NCBI GenBank assembly: GCA_963576785.1
Contig: OY756145.1
Span: 1,860,001 to 1,924,000 of the forward strand
DNA from: Chlorophyllum brunneum
Lineage: Eukaryota; Basidiomycota; Agaricomycetes; Agaricales; Agaricaceae
Direction: 5' to 3'
Length of the DNA stretch: 64,000 bases
Shown here: positions 36,400-48,739 of the stretch, one piece after another
How positions within the stretch are numbered: position 1 is the stretch's first letter
Layout of the letters: every line of letters begins with the position of its first letter
Position numbers and translations under genes: made by a program
The notes under the pieces: model-generated
The model's input: the letters and a program-made list of their open reading frames with translations, nothing else
What the model was told of the DNA's origin: nothing
The model's database searches: none

Positions 36400-38291
36400 T
36401 TAAGCATACGACCTCACTTTCGAGAACCAAAAAGGTCGCTCATGTTTAAGCGCCACAGGTGTTGAATCCCCAGTCTCAATGTTGAGGGTATCGTACGATT
36501 GTATATCCAACCTGTTCCACCTTCCCAGGGGCCTAGAACGAAGAGCGAGTGACATGACGAAAACATAACGAGATGGTTGTTGTTCTGTATATGAGTGGGA
36601 ATGATGATGGGAGTGATGAGGCGGGTGAGTGGTAAGGTAAGATGATCCGAGCGATTCGAAAGTTGTTCCTGGGACGGTAAATCGCCCGCTTGCGTCGAAG
36701 AGATTTGAAAGGATTATAGTCGTTCCTTCAAGTGACCAGGTGCCGATGTATAATCCCTTTATATGCGGAAACGGATTCGTGGTCAGTTGGTTGGATGGAG
36801 ACGGGTTTTTATAGATGACAGCGAACCTTCATTCTGAGGGACGGTTTGAGGATGTTGATTATCGTTTGCGGTGGATGTTCCTCATTTGCGAGAAGGGAAA
36901 GAACTTGACCGTTAGGATAAAAGCGACTGAGAGTGGGGAAAGTTGCCCAGCTGCGCAAGTAAAAGGTTGGTAGGAGCTTACAGGTAGCGGTGGTAGGTGA
37001 TTAAGTGGCTAATCTGCATTGTATACGAACTGGGTTAGGTGAAGGAACAGTATAGTGGAATAAACCGACGCACATTCACCCAGTGGTTCTCGCTTGAGCC
37101 TGGTCGACTATGGGGATAAATTAGATCATATATGGTAGGCGAAAAGAACTGGATGTTCACATGTAGTGACATATTGCAATATACGCTCCATCCGTCCGCA
37201 CACGAGGCTGCTCAATGAACACGCGTCGATAATCAAACATATGGCGGGTGATAATTTCAGCCAATGTCTCCAAGTCAGGTATTTGAGGTTCCTTATAAGT
37301 TGAAACAACGAGGGTCCTGTTCATATCCACGAGCTATGATAACACCAAGGAAACATATGAATTATCAGCTCACCGCCAGATAGAAGACTCGAGTGTCAAA
37401 ACTCTGGATTTCTTGCAAACCGCTGCGAGTCGTTCAATGGAAGTAGGATCCAAAAGGTGGATAATCTCCACTAATATTTCCTCTGGGAGCTTGCTGACGG
37501 CCGTGGGTTGTTTCTCGTCTTGCGGCTTGAACGTGAGCGTCGGTTCTTGTTCCAGGAATGTCGTGACGAGAGCACCGAGGTTTCCAGTAACAACTGCTTG
37601 TCCTATCTGCAGAGTGCGAGGTTTGACAGAAAGTGTCTTCAGGGATGCTGTCAAGTCATTTGATTCCTCAGCTGCAACCTGTGGTTGAGCCATAGTAGTA
37701 GCGGTAGTCATCGTGCCCGCTGAGGACGTGAATTGGGGTTTCTTCCCGGCTTGTTGGTTTGCGATATTACTGAGCATTTCTTCCCGGCGGTATGCACGGT
37801 CGACATGGACGTCCTGTTAAATATCAAGGTCTCCAGAGCTGCTCGTAAAGAATAGAGAAATATGGATAGGATGTACATACCATACGAAAAGCCTGTCTAT
37901 AAAGTGACAGAGCTTCGTCTAAATCCCCCGCTTGTTCATGTTGAACTGCTTGTCGGTAGGCGTCAAGTGCACTAGTAAGACCCTTGGTACGTTTCTGGTC
38001 GAGGATCCTTCCATCGGGTGTAATGGCTGGATGTAGGCCACCAAATGCACCAGAAGTACCTTGTTCCGTTGATCTAAGAACAGGGGAAACATAAGGCACT
38101 CCTGTGGGTTTGACTAATGGAGCAGTGGAAGTTGATGAGCTAGAGGTCGGTGTTCCGGTGGGGTGCTGTAGCCCAGCCTGACGACCTCGCTTGCGGCTTT
38201 CGAGTTCAGCCCTCCATTCTGCTCTGAATCTTGCGAGCTCTGAGGGTTCGTCCTCCTGTGGTGGGACGGCCTTGACCTTGCCGTTGGCCAT
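36400..38291 (-). CDS. F-box protein of the FBXO9/Hrt3/Pof7 type
   Basis: Seven or so exons. The N-terminus carries ELARFRAEWRAELESRKRG and a TPR-like segment (ALDAYRQAVQHEQAGDLDEALSLYRQA across 37824-38000), then the F-box KLPEEILVEIIHLLDPTSI with LAAVCKKSR. The C-terminal domain shows VFIEQPRVRTDGAYIAICHY, HLITYHRYLRFYPNGQVLSLL, GLYIGTWSLEG and a last block RPFWFSKVRSYA. TPR, F-box and this C-terminal domain together define FBXO9/Hrt3. The protein is a substrate adaptor of SCF ligases. An intron follows SSIWR, and the acceptor at GATATGAACAG restores the frame. The 3' end overlaps an antisense open frame that I do not call. It is divergent to the J-protein gene (162 bp). Confidence 0.92.
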
Positions 38292-38453
38292 GTCCCTGAG
38301 GGCAAGTAGGAGGTGAAGAATATGGAGGGAAGTAAATTAATAATATTCTGAGGGTAACCCTAACCCGAGTCAGGTGTAGCCGAGTCCACGTCCATCTCCA
38401 TCACACTTCACCGCCATCGTCACTCCTACCTTCCCCCATCTTTCCCCCCTCCG

Positions 38454-40038
38454 ATGGAGAGCAACAAAGACGAAGCTCTTCGTTGTTTCGCAATTGCAGA
38501 AAAGTATCTCAACGCGGACAACCTAACTGCTGCGCGCAAGTTTTGCGCAAAGTCCATTTCATTGTTCGGCACACCTCAGGCGGAGAAGTTGTTGGTTAGA
38601 ATCAATGCGGCGAATGCAAACCCTTCAACGTCTTCTTCATCCGGAGGCTCGACGACGTCGTCACCCCCCTCGTCGAATGGCGGGCCGTCTACTACGTCTG
38701 CTTCAGCGACGGAAGAACACCCGTCCGCGGCTGGCATGAAACACCGTCATCACCCACAGAAAACAGCACCGTCAACGACGACAGCGAATGGGAGTACGAA
38801 GCCGAGGGATTACACACCGGAGCAGCACGCGGTGGTCAAGAGGGTGCGGGCGTGCAAAATTACGGAATTTTACGAGATCTTGGCCGTGAAGAAGGACTGC
38901 GAGGAGGTTGAAATCAAGAAAGCGTATCGCAAGGTCTGTGCAACTAGGTTTTTAGCTTATCAGTTGCTCATTTTGGTGGTGTTTACCAGCTGGCGCTTGC
39001 GTTACATCCTGACAAGAATGGGGCGCCCGGCGCGGATGAGGCATTCAAGAGTGAGGTTCACTGTTCGCTGCCTTCAAATCCTCTGATTGTTGAATTTATT
39101 TCCGCAGTGGTGTCCAAGGCATTCCAGGTCCTGTCCGGTGGGTGGTTTACTCCAGTCCAAGACAGCTTCTGACAGTAACTAATCACACACACGGTTCTAG
39201 ATCCGCAAAAACGTGCAGCGTATGATCGTAGCGGTGGGGATCCAGAAGATCGATTTGGTGGTGGAATGTCGTCAGACTTTGGATCATTCTTCAATCAAGG
39301 GGTAGGCCGGACGCAAGGTGGAAGTTTTGAGGGTGAGATCAGTCCTGAGGAGCTATTCAATATGTTTTTTGGTGGAGGTGGCTTTGGTGGACCTGGCACT
39401 ACGTTTTCCTTTGGTCCAGGAGGTCCAGGTGTGTGTCCATCACATGTAAGATTCTTTCTGCTGGCTGACTAGACTATTAAGGTGTCTTTACTGCGAGTTT
39501 CGGCCCTGGGGGTTTTAATGCGAGAAGGGCTGGAGGTGGGGGTGCAGGTGCACAAGAGACCTCGCCTCGTTCGCTCCTCATCCAATTACTACCTCTAATT
39601 ATCCTTTTTGGATTCTCACTACTCTCCGCCTTACCCAGCATATTCAGTACACCACCCGTCCCAGATCCGCGGTTCGCGTTCAAGAGCTCAACACGTTACA
39701 ATACCCAACGGGAAACGGGGGGACTCAAGGTTCCGTATTTTGTCAACCAAGGTGAATTCCAGAAACACCCTATGATCGGCGCTGAGCTGGCGCGTGATGT
39801 GTCCAAGGCATCATCAAACACGAGAGGAACTGCGTTGAAGAAGTTTGAGGATACTGTGGAACAGGTGTATACACGGGACTTGTATACTCAATGCCAGCAT
39901 GGGGTGGACAGGAAAAACAGGCTAAAGGAGAACGAGATCGGCCTGTTTGGTATTGGGACAGATTGGGAAAAGGTGAAGAAAATAGAGCGGGAGCCAATTG
40001 AGAGCTGCGAGGAGTTGAAACGACTCGGCGTGCTCTAG
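38454..40038 (+). CDS. J-domain protein of the DNAJB12/DNAJB14 (Hlj1-like) type
   Basis: Five exons. MESNKDEALRCFAIAEKYL begins the small N-terminal helical domain of DNAJB12. After a Ser/Thr-rich linker comes the J domain: TEFYEILAVKKDCEEVEIKK, LALALHPDKNGAPGADEAFK (HPD motif), VVSKAFQVLSDPQKRAAYDR. Then a Gly/Phe-rich region (GGGGFGGPGTTFSFGPGG), a transmembrane helix (LLIQLLPLIILFGFSLL) and the C-terminal DUF1977-type domain (KVPYFVNQGEF ... VEQVYTRDLYTQCQHGVDRK). It is an ER tail-oriented Hsp40 that recruits cytosolic Hsp70 for ER-associated degradation. Intron 1 splits the J domain right before the HPD helix. Confidence 0.93.
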
Positions 40039-40274
40039 CCTGCTTATGCCCTCTAGTCTTCGTTCTAACTTATATCTATGCACGTTTTCTGTTTAGTTGT
40101 ACACTCTGGAATTCGGACACATGGTCTTTGCTGGGAAGTGATGCAGACCGTAGCTCTGAAGGAGTCTAGATTCTGAATGGATCGCGAAATGATGACGACG
40201 CAATGGATGCAATGCGCAGGATTACATGGCTGCAATAATATCTTCTCTCCTCCACGCCCCTCAACAGATTCACC

Positions 40275-40590
40275 CTATGCAGTCCGAGCTGCCTGAACCT
40301 TATCCCTCTCGAGTTTAATGTAGAAATTCTCTTGATGCTCGACTAGAAACCAAAAGAGGGTGAGCGAAAGAATACATGGAGGGGACCTGCACGGATTGCA
40401 CGTGGAGGAGACTTACGGGCGCGGAGGTGGTACCCGTACCTATGGACACGAGTTGAGGAGCGCAAACAACAAGTGCGGGACCAAGAACTCACCAGTAGGC
40501 GTAGCCGCCAGAGAAGCCGAGGCCGAGGGCAACGCTGAGGTCGATGAAGAAGCGCTTTCTGAGCTTGCCGACGATGGGAGCAATGGGCAT
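40275..40590 (-). CDS. COX9: Cytochrome c oxidase subunit 7A (COX9)
   Basis: Three exons encode 62 residues. MPIAPIVGKLRKRFFIDLSV is followed by GLGFSGGYAYWYGYHLRALE and a C-terminal NFYIKLERDKVQ. The API-G start, single membrane helix, W-G-x-H turn and charged tail fit fungal COX9/subunit VIIa, a nuclear-encoded inner-membrane subunit of complex IV. The intron positions (after YAYW and after LRA) interrupt all frames, so the gene is too short for ORF scans. It is divergent to the PP2A B gene, 326 bp between starts. Confidence 0.85.
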
Positions 40591-40916
40591 TGTAGATGGT
40601 AGGAGCAAGGCTCAAGGGAAATCTCGGATTCGCTTTGCTGTGCCATGATGTGCAAATAGAGTCAAATACCAACAATAACATTACGTCAGCGCAGAGCCAG
40701 GCGCAGGGCAGCCAAGCCGTCCACCATTTCATCTGCTCTCTCAACACCTTCACCACCACCACCCCTCCTCGTCGTCTCCACCGTTCTCCAGCACCATTTC
40801 TACACCCTTACCTCGGCCGACATAACCCCCGATCTCCCACATCGCACCTCTCACTCCCACACACCCCACACAATCTGCCCACCGTGACGCTCAACACTCA
40901 GACCCCGAAGTATATC

Positions 40917-42897
40917 ATGGAAGACCCCTCAGGTTCCGGAGGATGGCGCTTTGCTCAGTGTTTTGGAGACAAGGGTGAAGTCGAGGACATCACCGAGGGT
41001 ATGCACGTTCTCCACTTGGCCACTATGACCCTCTTCAGATACTCACTCACTGTCCATCCGATGGCTCCGTCCTGCTCTGATTCTTACTCCTCGCGTTCAC
41101 AGCCGATATCATCTCGACTGTCGAGTTTGATTCCACTGGCAACTATCTCGCGACAGGAGACAAGGGCGGTCGCGTCGTCCTCTTTGAACGGAACGAAATG
41201 GTCTGTGGTCTCTCGTCCTTCTTTTCGTCCTTCCCCTCACACGCTTCGTCCGTCGAGCTGTACTAATCAAATTTCCCGTTCTCTTGCGTATCTCTCGTTC
41301 ATCTACAGAAAAAAGGCTGCGAGTACAAGTTCTACACCGAATTCCAGTCGCATGAGCCCGAGTTTGACTATCTCAAGTCACTGGAAATTGAAGAGAAGAT
41401 CAACAAGATCAAGTGGTGTAAACGACAAAACCAGGCCCATTTCCTTCTCTCAACCAACGGTACGCAACGTTATGGTTTCTTATTGTTTGATAACATAGCC
41501 TCGGCTTCTCAGACAAAACAATCAAACTCTGGAAGGTCTTCGAAAAGTCCCTTCGCGTCGTCTCGGAATCAAATCACTACGATGGGACGCAACCACTGCC
41601 ACCGCCGTCAAATCCGTCACATCTGCGGCTTCCTCGGATGACACACCAGGAGAACATCATCGCCGCAGTACCCCGCAAGGTTTACGCAAACGCCCATGCA
41701 TATCATATACACTCAATTTCTGTCAACTCGGACCAAGAGACATACATCTCCGCGGACGATTTACGAATCAACCTCTGGAATCTCAACATCAGCGACCAAA
41801 GCTTTAGTGAGTACCCGTCCACCTCAAGCCTGTTTGATCGCTGATTCTTGCTGTTGCGTTGCGATAGATATCGTCGATATCAAACCTGCGAACATGGAGG
41901 AGTTGACAGAAGTCATCACAGCAACCGAGTTTCACCCGTTCCACTGCAACCTTTTCATGTACTCAAGCTCGAAAAGCAACATCAAACTCGCCGATATGCG
42001 TGACTCCGCGTTGTGCGATAAGCATGCGAAATGTGAGCTGCCATTGTTCAAATTATGATTTGGTCCCCAAAACATGTAGATTGACTATTACCATCAGGTT
42101 TTGAAGAGGAGGAAGACCCAACGACACGGTCATTCTTTTCAGAAATTATCTCATCAATCTCCGATGTCAAGTTCAGCCACGATGGTCGACATATTCTTTC
42201 CAGAGACTACCTCTCGTTAAAGATCTGGGATATCAACATGGAATCAAAACCGATCAAGACAATCCCCATCCATGACCATCTAAGAGGTAAACTCTGCGAC
42301 CTGTACGAGAACGACTGCATCTTTGACAAGTTCGAATGTGTGTGGGGTGGTGATGACAAGTACGTGCTCTATCTAGCTGTGTTTCTTGATTCCATACACT
42401 CTGTCTGGGTTTCTCCCCGCACCCTGAATAGTGCCCAGTGCTTTCAACCCCTAGCAGAGTAAATTTCAGTCTCTACGTCATCTTTGATGAGTGACAAGCT
42501 CGTATGGAAGGGGAAGGTTCACACTGATCGGAATATCTCATCCCCCCTTTCTACAGGCACGTGCTCACGGGTTCCTACCATAATTACTTCCGGATATATG
42601 ATGTGGAGACCCTAAATGACGTCGTCCTGCAAGCGGACAAATCCGCGTTCAAGGCGAAAAAGATTGGGGGACCATTACCGGGGAATAAGAATATGAGGAA
42701 CGGACCAAAGGGTGGAGCACTGAGAGACGCAATGCAGCTGGACGCACTCGATTTCAACAAGAAGATATTACATGCTAGTTGGCACCCGAGGGAGAACACG
42801 ATCGCTGTGAGTACTTCTTTTGAATGTATAACTAAAATACTCACTCGCTGATTCAGATTGCCGCTACAAACAATCTGTTCTTGTACAGTGCTGCATG
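40917..42897 (+). CDS. CDC55: PP2A regulatory subunit B (PR55/Cdc55)
   Basis: About nine exons. [18 protein letters not shown] is followed by [68 protein letters not shown]-like blocks and [15 protein letters not shown] WD repeats, then [54 protein letters not shown] and a final [13 protein letters not shown]. These are near-invariant B55 motifs of a seven-bladed WD40 propeller. The subunit directs PP2A to cell-cycle substrates. The C-terminal exon is only about 40 nt ([14 protein letters not shown]). Confidence 0.96.
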
Positions 42898-43654
42898 ATA
42901 ATTGGATGTTGGTCACATCAAACATCTCGTCGTCCAACAGTTTCATGAGTTCTCCGCCTGCGTCGTCCCCCATCCTCACCTCCCCGTTACTCGTCATTCT
43001 GGTCCGGACCAGATTTCCCTCCCTGATGCGATTAGAGTTGCCCTGCTTCTGCGAGACAATGTTTTTACATATTCAATCCACCAACGGATAATATCACGCC
43101 AAGCCAGGTTTCTCTGCCTTTCTCTACCCTGTTGATTACCTCGTTGCGAACGCTCTTCCCTCTCCCATCGTTACAGTTTTACCGCGGTGTATAATACCAC
43201 ATCCTCATCTCCCCCCTCTCTCTCTCTCTTCGTACTACTCAATTCGTGGTAATTAGTGCCCTGCCGCCCTCCCTTCTCTCCGGTATTTTGAAGCTACAAT
43301 AACAAACTCAATCCGCGTCGCTTCCTTCGTTTCTTCTTTTTAAAAGTTTGTGTTGTTCCTTAGGTACATCCACGTACTTTCCGTTCGCTTTCCACGTCGC
43401 CACCGTCGTCAACTTCGCATATATCTACAACTCAATTCTTCCCTTTTCGTTCGAGTGTTTTCGGTTTTAGTAACATGGATATTTTTCATAACCTCTTTGC
43501 CTTCAAGCATCAAAGTTGATTAGAGATCACAATCCTGTGGGTCTTCGCTGTTCATGAAAGGCCCTGGATACTCATCTTAATTATTCAGCTTAGCGCCCTC
43601 TTCGGATATACTGCTTCGACCTCGAGTACTGGGTAGTTTTCGCGGCGGGATACA
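42898..43654. other. 750-bp intergenic region with pyrimidine tract
   Basis: No coding region seen. A CT microsatellite (six CT units at about 43217-43229) follows a run of C's, and the flanks are T/C-rich. This is likely the leader or promoter of the small gene at 43655. Confidence 0.4.
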
Positions 43655-44038
43655 ATGAGAGTAGTAAGTTATAATACTTAATCATGTCTCTGGGTGTGTC
43701 AAGTGATCAGGACGTATGATCGCCCCCCATTCAAATAAACTTCCAAGTTCAACCTAACGTTTACGGACTCCCGTGAGGTCCACGAGTTTGAATTTGAATA
43801 TCACAAGTCCGCCCTAGCTAGCGTTGCTGAAGTGGTTGGAAATTTGCTTACCAGGGGCGGAACCAGCCTACACATCAATCATACCCAACAGCCCCGGGAT
43901 GATGATTTTGTTCCATTATTGCATGGGTGGAAGTCGATTATAACAGCGCGCTCTCCGGTCTTTGCGCAACGATTGGCAAACAGAGGTCTACTCACCAGTT
44001 CTCCCCTGCCTGAAACCGTCCCGAACCTAGGCTTGTGA
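43655..44038 (+). CDS. Small conserved-looking hypothetical protein
   Basis: Two exons (43655-43663 and 43748-44038) encode about 100 residues: MRV, then FNLTFTDSREVHEFEFEYHK and a 90-codon open frame. The protein has mixed alpha/beta character (VHEFEFEY, LHGWKSIITARSPVFAQRL). No known domain. The first exon supplies only three codons, so an alternative start or additional 5' exon is possible. Its stop codon overlaps the 3' end of the convergent gene by 12 bp. Confidence 0.45.
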
Positions 44039-44706
44039 GACCAAATACCCAAGAGTGGGACTGACAGGGAAACGGATTGCAGCTGACAACTGATTGACAA
44101 ATCCCAATGTCTCCTCGAGTGCACTGTTGCCGAGGCGTCCTACATGTCGAGAGATGATACCAGGTCCTGGGTACGGAAGGAAAGCACCTTCTGGTCGGGT
44201 ATCTCCATTTGTTCGAGTGCGAGAGATGCTATACAGTGCGGATAGAGACTCAAGCCTACCTGGGTAACTATTGAAATCGGCAACCGGGTTGCAGGTCCAA
44301 TGGTCAATCGGTGACCCTGGAGCGGTCAAGTGATCGGACTTGAAGCCACGCGCCTGGTGCTGAGGACGGAATGATCTCATTTTCATCTTCCTCTTCCAAT
44401 TCCTCTCCATGCCGCCGAAGGATAGCCAGCGCTCAAGCGAGCAACAAAAGTGACCTTAATACTTTTCATCCCTCAGTATAATTGATCTGATGACTCACAG
44501 GTTGGGGAGCGTGAAGGTCACTTACTTGGAACGAACCAAGGTAAACGATCCCGTATGGCTTCTATTTCGAGGTTTCTAGCCTTGACATATACCTCAGAAA
44601 AGTACTGGAGAAGCATCTGCAGATAACGTGTATGTCTTCGTGTCTTTAATAGATTGCGGCATGCGCTGACCATTTCCCCTGCCTGCGCACTGTTGCTTAG
44701 CTCCAT
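44027..44706 (-). CDS. Hypothetical protein, function unknown
   Basis: Two exons. ATG 44706 opens a helical N-terminus (NSAQAGEMVSACRNLLKTRR, YLQMLLQYFSEVYVKARNLE). A GTAAGT...AAG intron after FVPS joins it to a second frame that starts HFCCSLERWLSFGGM and ends GYLVSQA. The second part is basic at first and then rich in Gly/Pro/Ser. I do not recognise a family. The gene may have other introns, for example near 44285. Confidence 0.4.
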
Positions 44707-44931
44707 ACCCTCAAAACCTTCCTCTCACAAACCATCAAACAGTGCTAAAAACAAGTCCGACGCGGTGTTCAAGGTGCGCGGACTCGTCTATGAGCCTTTT
44801 ATATGATAACATCGCTTGTAGACACCTGATAAACCCATTCGTATCGTCGACTTTCGGTGCGTCGCCGGCCAAGTCTTTCCACAACCCGCTGAAGTATTCT
44901 GAACCTTAGCACCGAAACATCGCCTAAACGG

Positions 44932-46591
44932 ATGCAGAATGATGCGAGTGCTCATGGATCCGAGAAATCGAGCACAACAGTGAAGAATAAAGCCCTCCGG
45001 AATGACAAGTCATCGTCATCCATCGCTGTGGCCGAAAATGTACACGGAGACTCCAAGTCCATCTCTTCTGGCCCATCTCCCCGAGCCAAACCGTCCTCCG
45101 CCGTGTCGAAAATATCACAACCCACCAAGTACGCGCTCCTCGTTCACACAAAACCTTTCTCTCTGAACTTTGGCGCCCTACAGCCGCTCACAAACACCTG
45201 TCTCAGAGACCAACCACGACAATGCCTCTATAGCCGACAGCATTACTGATACCAATAGCCTCAGTAGCAACCGCATCAAACGGACTGAGATAGAACGGAA
45301 GCAATACTTTGAAAACCAGCCAGAGTGTGGTTCTATCGAGGCCCGTCGCGCGTTCTGCATGAGGTGCAAGGAGTGGGTGCATTTGTCTTCTCGACAGACA
45401 TACTATGTAAAGCCTTGGGAAGTACACCGAACAAAGTGTGATCAAAAGCTGTCTGTGTGCGTGTTTCGCACTGTGTGCTTGGCTCCATGCTCACTGCTGA
45501 CGTGGCTACAGTGAGCACACGTATAGGGCTCTTGGGCTAGTTGCTAATATTCCGTTTGTTGTGCCTCGGACCGAAAAGGCTAGGAGAGCGCTCTTGGAGT
45601 TGGATGATACTGCAGAAACAATCGAACCCAACCAGATCAAGTGCAGTACTTGCCAACAATGGGTCCCCCTAGAGAAGAAATACAGCATTAAAACCTGGAC
45701 AAGGCACGAGGGCGCATGTCATAACAATCTAAAGTATGTTGTACCGCTCTTTCCCGTATACGTTGTCGAGTCTTACCGCCTTTGTGTAGGCCGACTGATA
45801 TTGAAAAGACACTGGAGCGGAAGCTATTCTTTATGTGCGATGCGCAATTCAAGGATTTCCACGACAAACATACTGTTGAGTGTGGTGCTTGTCATCAACC
45901 AGTCGCTCTCAACCCTGGTACGGATTACGACCTTGACCTGTGGTTAGAGCACAAGAAAACCTGCCATTTGTGAGTGCTGCCTTTCTCTTCACACCACGCA
46001 TCGCTTGACTGGCGAACCTCACTCAGCCCTCCTGAAACTCGGTCTAAACCGCCATCGGGGGGCGGTTCGTCCTCAACGAAACAAGAAACACAACTTCAAC
46101 CCTCCGTGACACCTACCACCAGCCCCACCAAACCCGAAACTTCTACCGCCGAAGCAGCAGCTATACCTCATTCTGAAACCCAGCCAGTGATATCTGCTCC
46201 TGCGCCCGAATCCGAGCTGGGACATACCTCCACATTATCAACAACCGATAGTGACCGCACCCTCGTCCCACCCTCTTCATCAGTGTCCACCCTACCCTCT
46301 TCAACGTCTATATCACCGGCCCTAGCCTCAATATTACCATCGTCTCCACCGGCACCTGCTCGAGCCTCTGGTTCACTCAAACGAAAATATGATACTCTCG
46401 ATGATAATGGAACCGAAACTGCCACCGAGGGTCAAGCCGACGCGGATGAGAATAGGCCCGTAAGGCGTCCACGTACGGAGAGCTATATTCCTGAGGATAG
46501 GGATGCTCCCAGTGGACTTGGGTGGTTCCTCCTACCCTTCAAAGCCTTCGTGAAAGGTTTCAAGGAAAGTCTGACGACCCTGGATTCATAG
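44932..46591 (+). CDS. Protein with three CX2C-X17-19-HX3C zinc-finger-like modules
   Basis: Five exons. A Ser-rich N-terminus is followed by three similar modules: FCMRCKEWVHL...PWEVHRTKC, KCSTCQQWVPL...TWTRHEGAC and ECGACHQPVAL...LWLEHKKTC. Each has CX2C, then 17-19 residues, then W-X2-H-X3-C, so four potential metal ligands with a fixed tryptophan two residues before the His. Each module is preceded by a charged helix (for example EIERKQYFENQPE and TEKARRALLELDD). The C-terminal third is low complexity (Ser/Thr/Pro), ending in RRPRTESYIPEDRDAP and a short hydrophobic-amphipathic tail (GWFLLPFKAFVKGFK). It looks like a nucleic-acid- or protein-binding factor, function unknown. Confidence 0.75.
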
Positions 46592-46817
46592 CGATTTTTT
46601 GATTGATCTGCGTTCAACAACGGAACTGAACTGACTATCATCCTATTGAATCTATCTTCTCCTTGGTCTTTGCATCGTGGACAGGATATTGTGTAGAGAC
46701 GTGCTTTGTGCTAATGTTGATATCAAATACGTCGTATTAACTTGGGATATATATTGAGCGCCTGAAGCCCACTCTTGGTACCGAGTACCGGCCAGAACAT
46801 GCGTATATAACTTAAAT

Positions 46818-48155
46818 TTATGCCGGTTGATAGACGGTGATATGGTTGATTTTCCACTTGGCGTCTGCGAAACCAGTCAATCAAGCGTAAGGCATAGGAG
46901 GGGATAGACTCACTCTTGAAATTGGTCGGGTCCGCCACAGCCTGTTCGCAAGTACCAGGACAGCCCGATCTAGCATACGTAGCACCCGCCCAGTCACCAC
47001 AAAGCGTCGTATCAATAACCAACGAATGATCATGAAAATGACCCGACATATCACACGTATCCGAACTCCAAAACGCCGCTGGAGACCCCCATCCATCCAG
47101 GTTGAGGCTTTCATTCCCAATATCCTGCGGAACCTCATTCCTCGCAAAGTGCCATGCCTTGATTCCGGTGCGATCCCATAAATGAGCGAAAACTCCACCA
47201 CCCGCGGCGTTGAAACCTTGGCCATAGGAGCGGGAATCTGTGTCGTGGTATGCGCACCCGGTGTTATCGCCTCCGATTGTTGCGCATTGAGTGGTTTGTC
47301 CTGGTTGACCTGTTGTTTGGAGTGAGCCGCGCGAAGCGGTACAGCCTTCGGAAGTGTGTAGGGTATATTGATTTGTAACTTGGTTGTGAACGCCTTCAAC
47401 GATATCGATTTCACCTTTAGGGAGTACGACGATCAGATACGAAGCCAAGGTGACTAATGAGAACGCTTACCACCGCTGGGCCAGTCAGGTCCGACTGACC
47501 AGTACGCTGGCCAGAGACTGCAACCAACAGGCATCTGCGCAAAGTCCGCGATGAAGAGGCCGCCATTCCATGTCTTTTTGCTGGTTATTCGGACACTAGG
47601 GGGGGAGGCAGCGTGCAAGTTGTCAGTATATCATTTGGTACGTGTTGTTCGAGGGTAGACGTACGAGTCACGCCTCTGTCCTGGTTTTAACACAGTGGTA
47701 TCATCAACAGCCAAGACAGTAACATCGTTATCAATAAAAGCCAAGTGTTTGGATTGTGCATCGCCGCGACTTTGATAATTGACTAGCCCATGAGTCGGGT
47801 CATCCGCTGTGAAAAACCTCCATTGACTATAGAGACGTCAACGACGAATACAATGGCATGAGGGAAAGGAACCTTGCCTGAAAAAGTCCTCGCCCTTGTA
47901 GCTAGTGTCCTTCTTGAATGACCCTCCGGAACCTCGCTGACCCGTAGTACTCGTAGGGGGGTGTGCAGCGCTACTACTACCAGACTTCTGTGGTGGACCG
48001 TCAGGACCAATCTTCTGTGGATCCTGACGCGCATTGCGACGACGGGCGACCTGACGGTGGTTATTATGTGCAGGTCCACTTGGACTTCTCCTAAGATCGT
48101 CACTGGAAAAAATGCCAACGGCCAAGGAGAGAAGTAAAATAGACTGAAGCAGCAT
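46818..48155 (-). CDS. Secreted glycoside hydrolase family 16 protein (beta-1,3(4)-glucanase type)
   Basis: ATG 48155 opens a signal peptide (MLLQSILLLSLAVGIFSS), which is why I prefer it to the in-frame ATG at 48206. A basic, disordered segment with RR sites follows, then the catalytic jelly roll: RITSKKTWNGGLFIADFA, MPVGCSLWPAYWSVG, WPSGGEIDIVEGVHNQ with the E-X-D-X-X-E catalytic motif, CAYHDTDSRSYGQGFN, and a Cys-rich end that finishes AKWKINHITVYQPA. Such enzymes act on fungal cell-wall or plant glucans. The C-terminal exon is reached by a short intron after NFK. Confidence 0.93.
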
Positions 48156-48739
48156 TATATCCTGATTGTCGACGTAGATAAACACAGGAAGAGTTGGGAT
48201 GAACAAGGATCTGCTTGTCGACGAGTGTGATGGTGCTTCTGTCCGTCAAGGACTGAAGAAAATCCGTCGAGGATTTGAAGGGCTAGAGGAGGCTGACCAG
48301 ATATCCTAGCCCCCAGTTCCGAAGGAGACATTTATATTGGGACCCGGACTGGAACCTTTCTTGACATTAACAACGGCCGTCATGCTGATGCAGACGTGAT
48401 CGAAGCCAGCCGCAAAAAAAAAACAGGAGAATAACAACGCTGTGGGGCTCGTGGTACAAGCTCCAGGAGGATATAACGTGAGTAGAACAGCGTAAGACTT
48501 CCTCGCTGTCACTCAAATGCTTGACATTGGTTGGTAACAATGCACAGAGGGATATCCCTTGTCTCTGAGAACTTGATCCGGGGATCTCAGTCTGGACCAT
48601 AAAGTACGCCTGAAAACAGAAACAGCCCAAGGCCCGGAATCCAGGAATGTACGGGTGGTGTGGGTCCGCGAAAAGCAGTAGTTACGTCACAAATGAGATC
48701 AGTCACTGAGTACTGAGTACCGAGTCCTCACCTACCACC
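48156..48739. other. 580-bp divergent upstream region of GH16 and NAD(P)HX dehydratase
   Basis: No coding region seen. It contains an A9 run (48413-48422) and a short direct repeat CTGAGTAC (about 48707-48721) just upstream of the dehydratase start. Confidence 0.4.

Noticed and set aside
36165..36449. 94-codon plus ORF with Pro-rich sequence
   Set aside because: It overlaps antisense the conserved C-terminal exon of the FBXO9-type gene.
40596..41498. 300-codon plus-strand ORF
   Set aside because: It reads through the COX9/PP2A divergent promoter and several PP2A introns in a wrong frame; PP2A B55 motifs fix the real frames.
43217..43229. CT microsatellite as a functional element
   Set aside because: Short pyrimidine tracts are common in basidiomycete leaders; nothing singles this one out.
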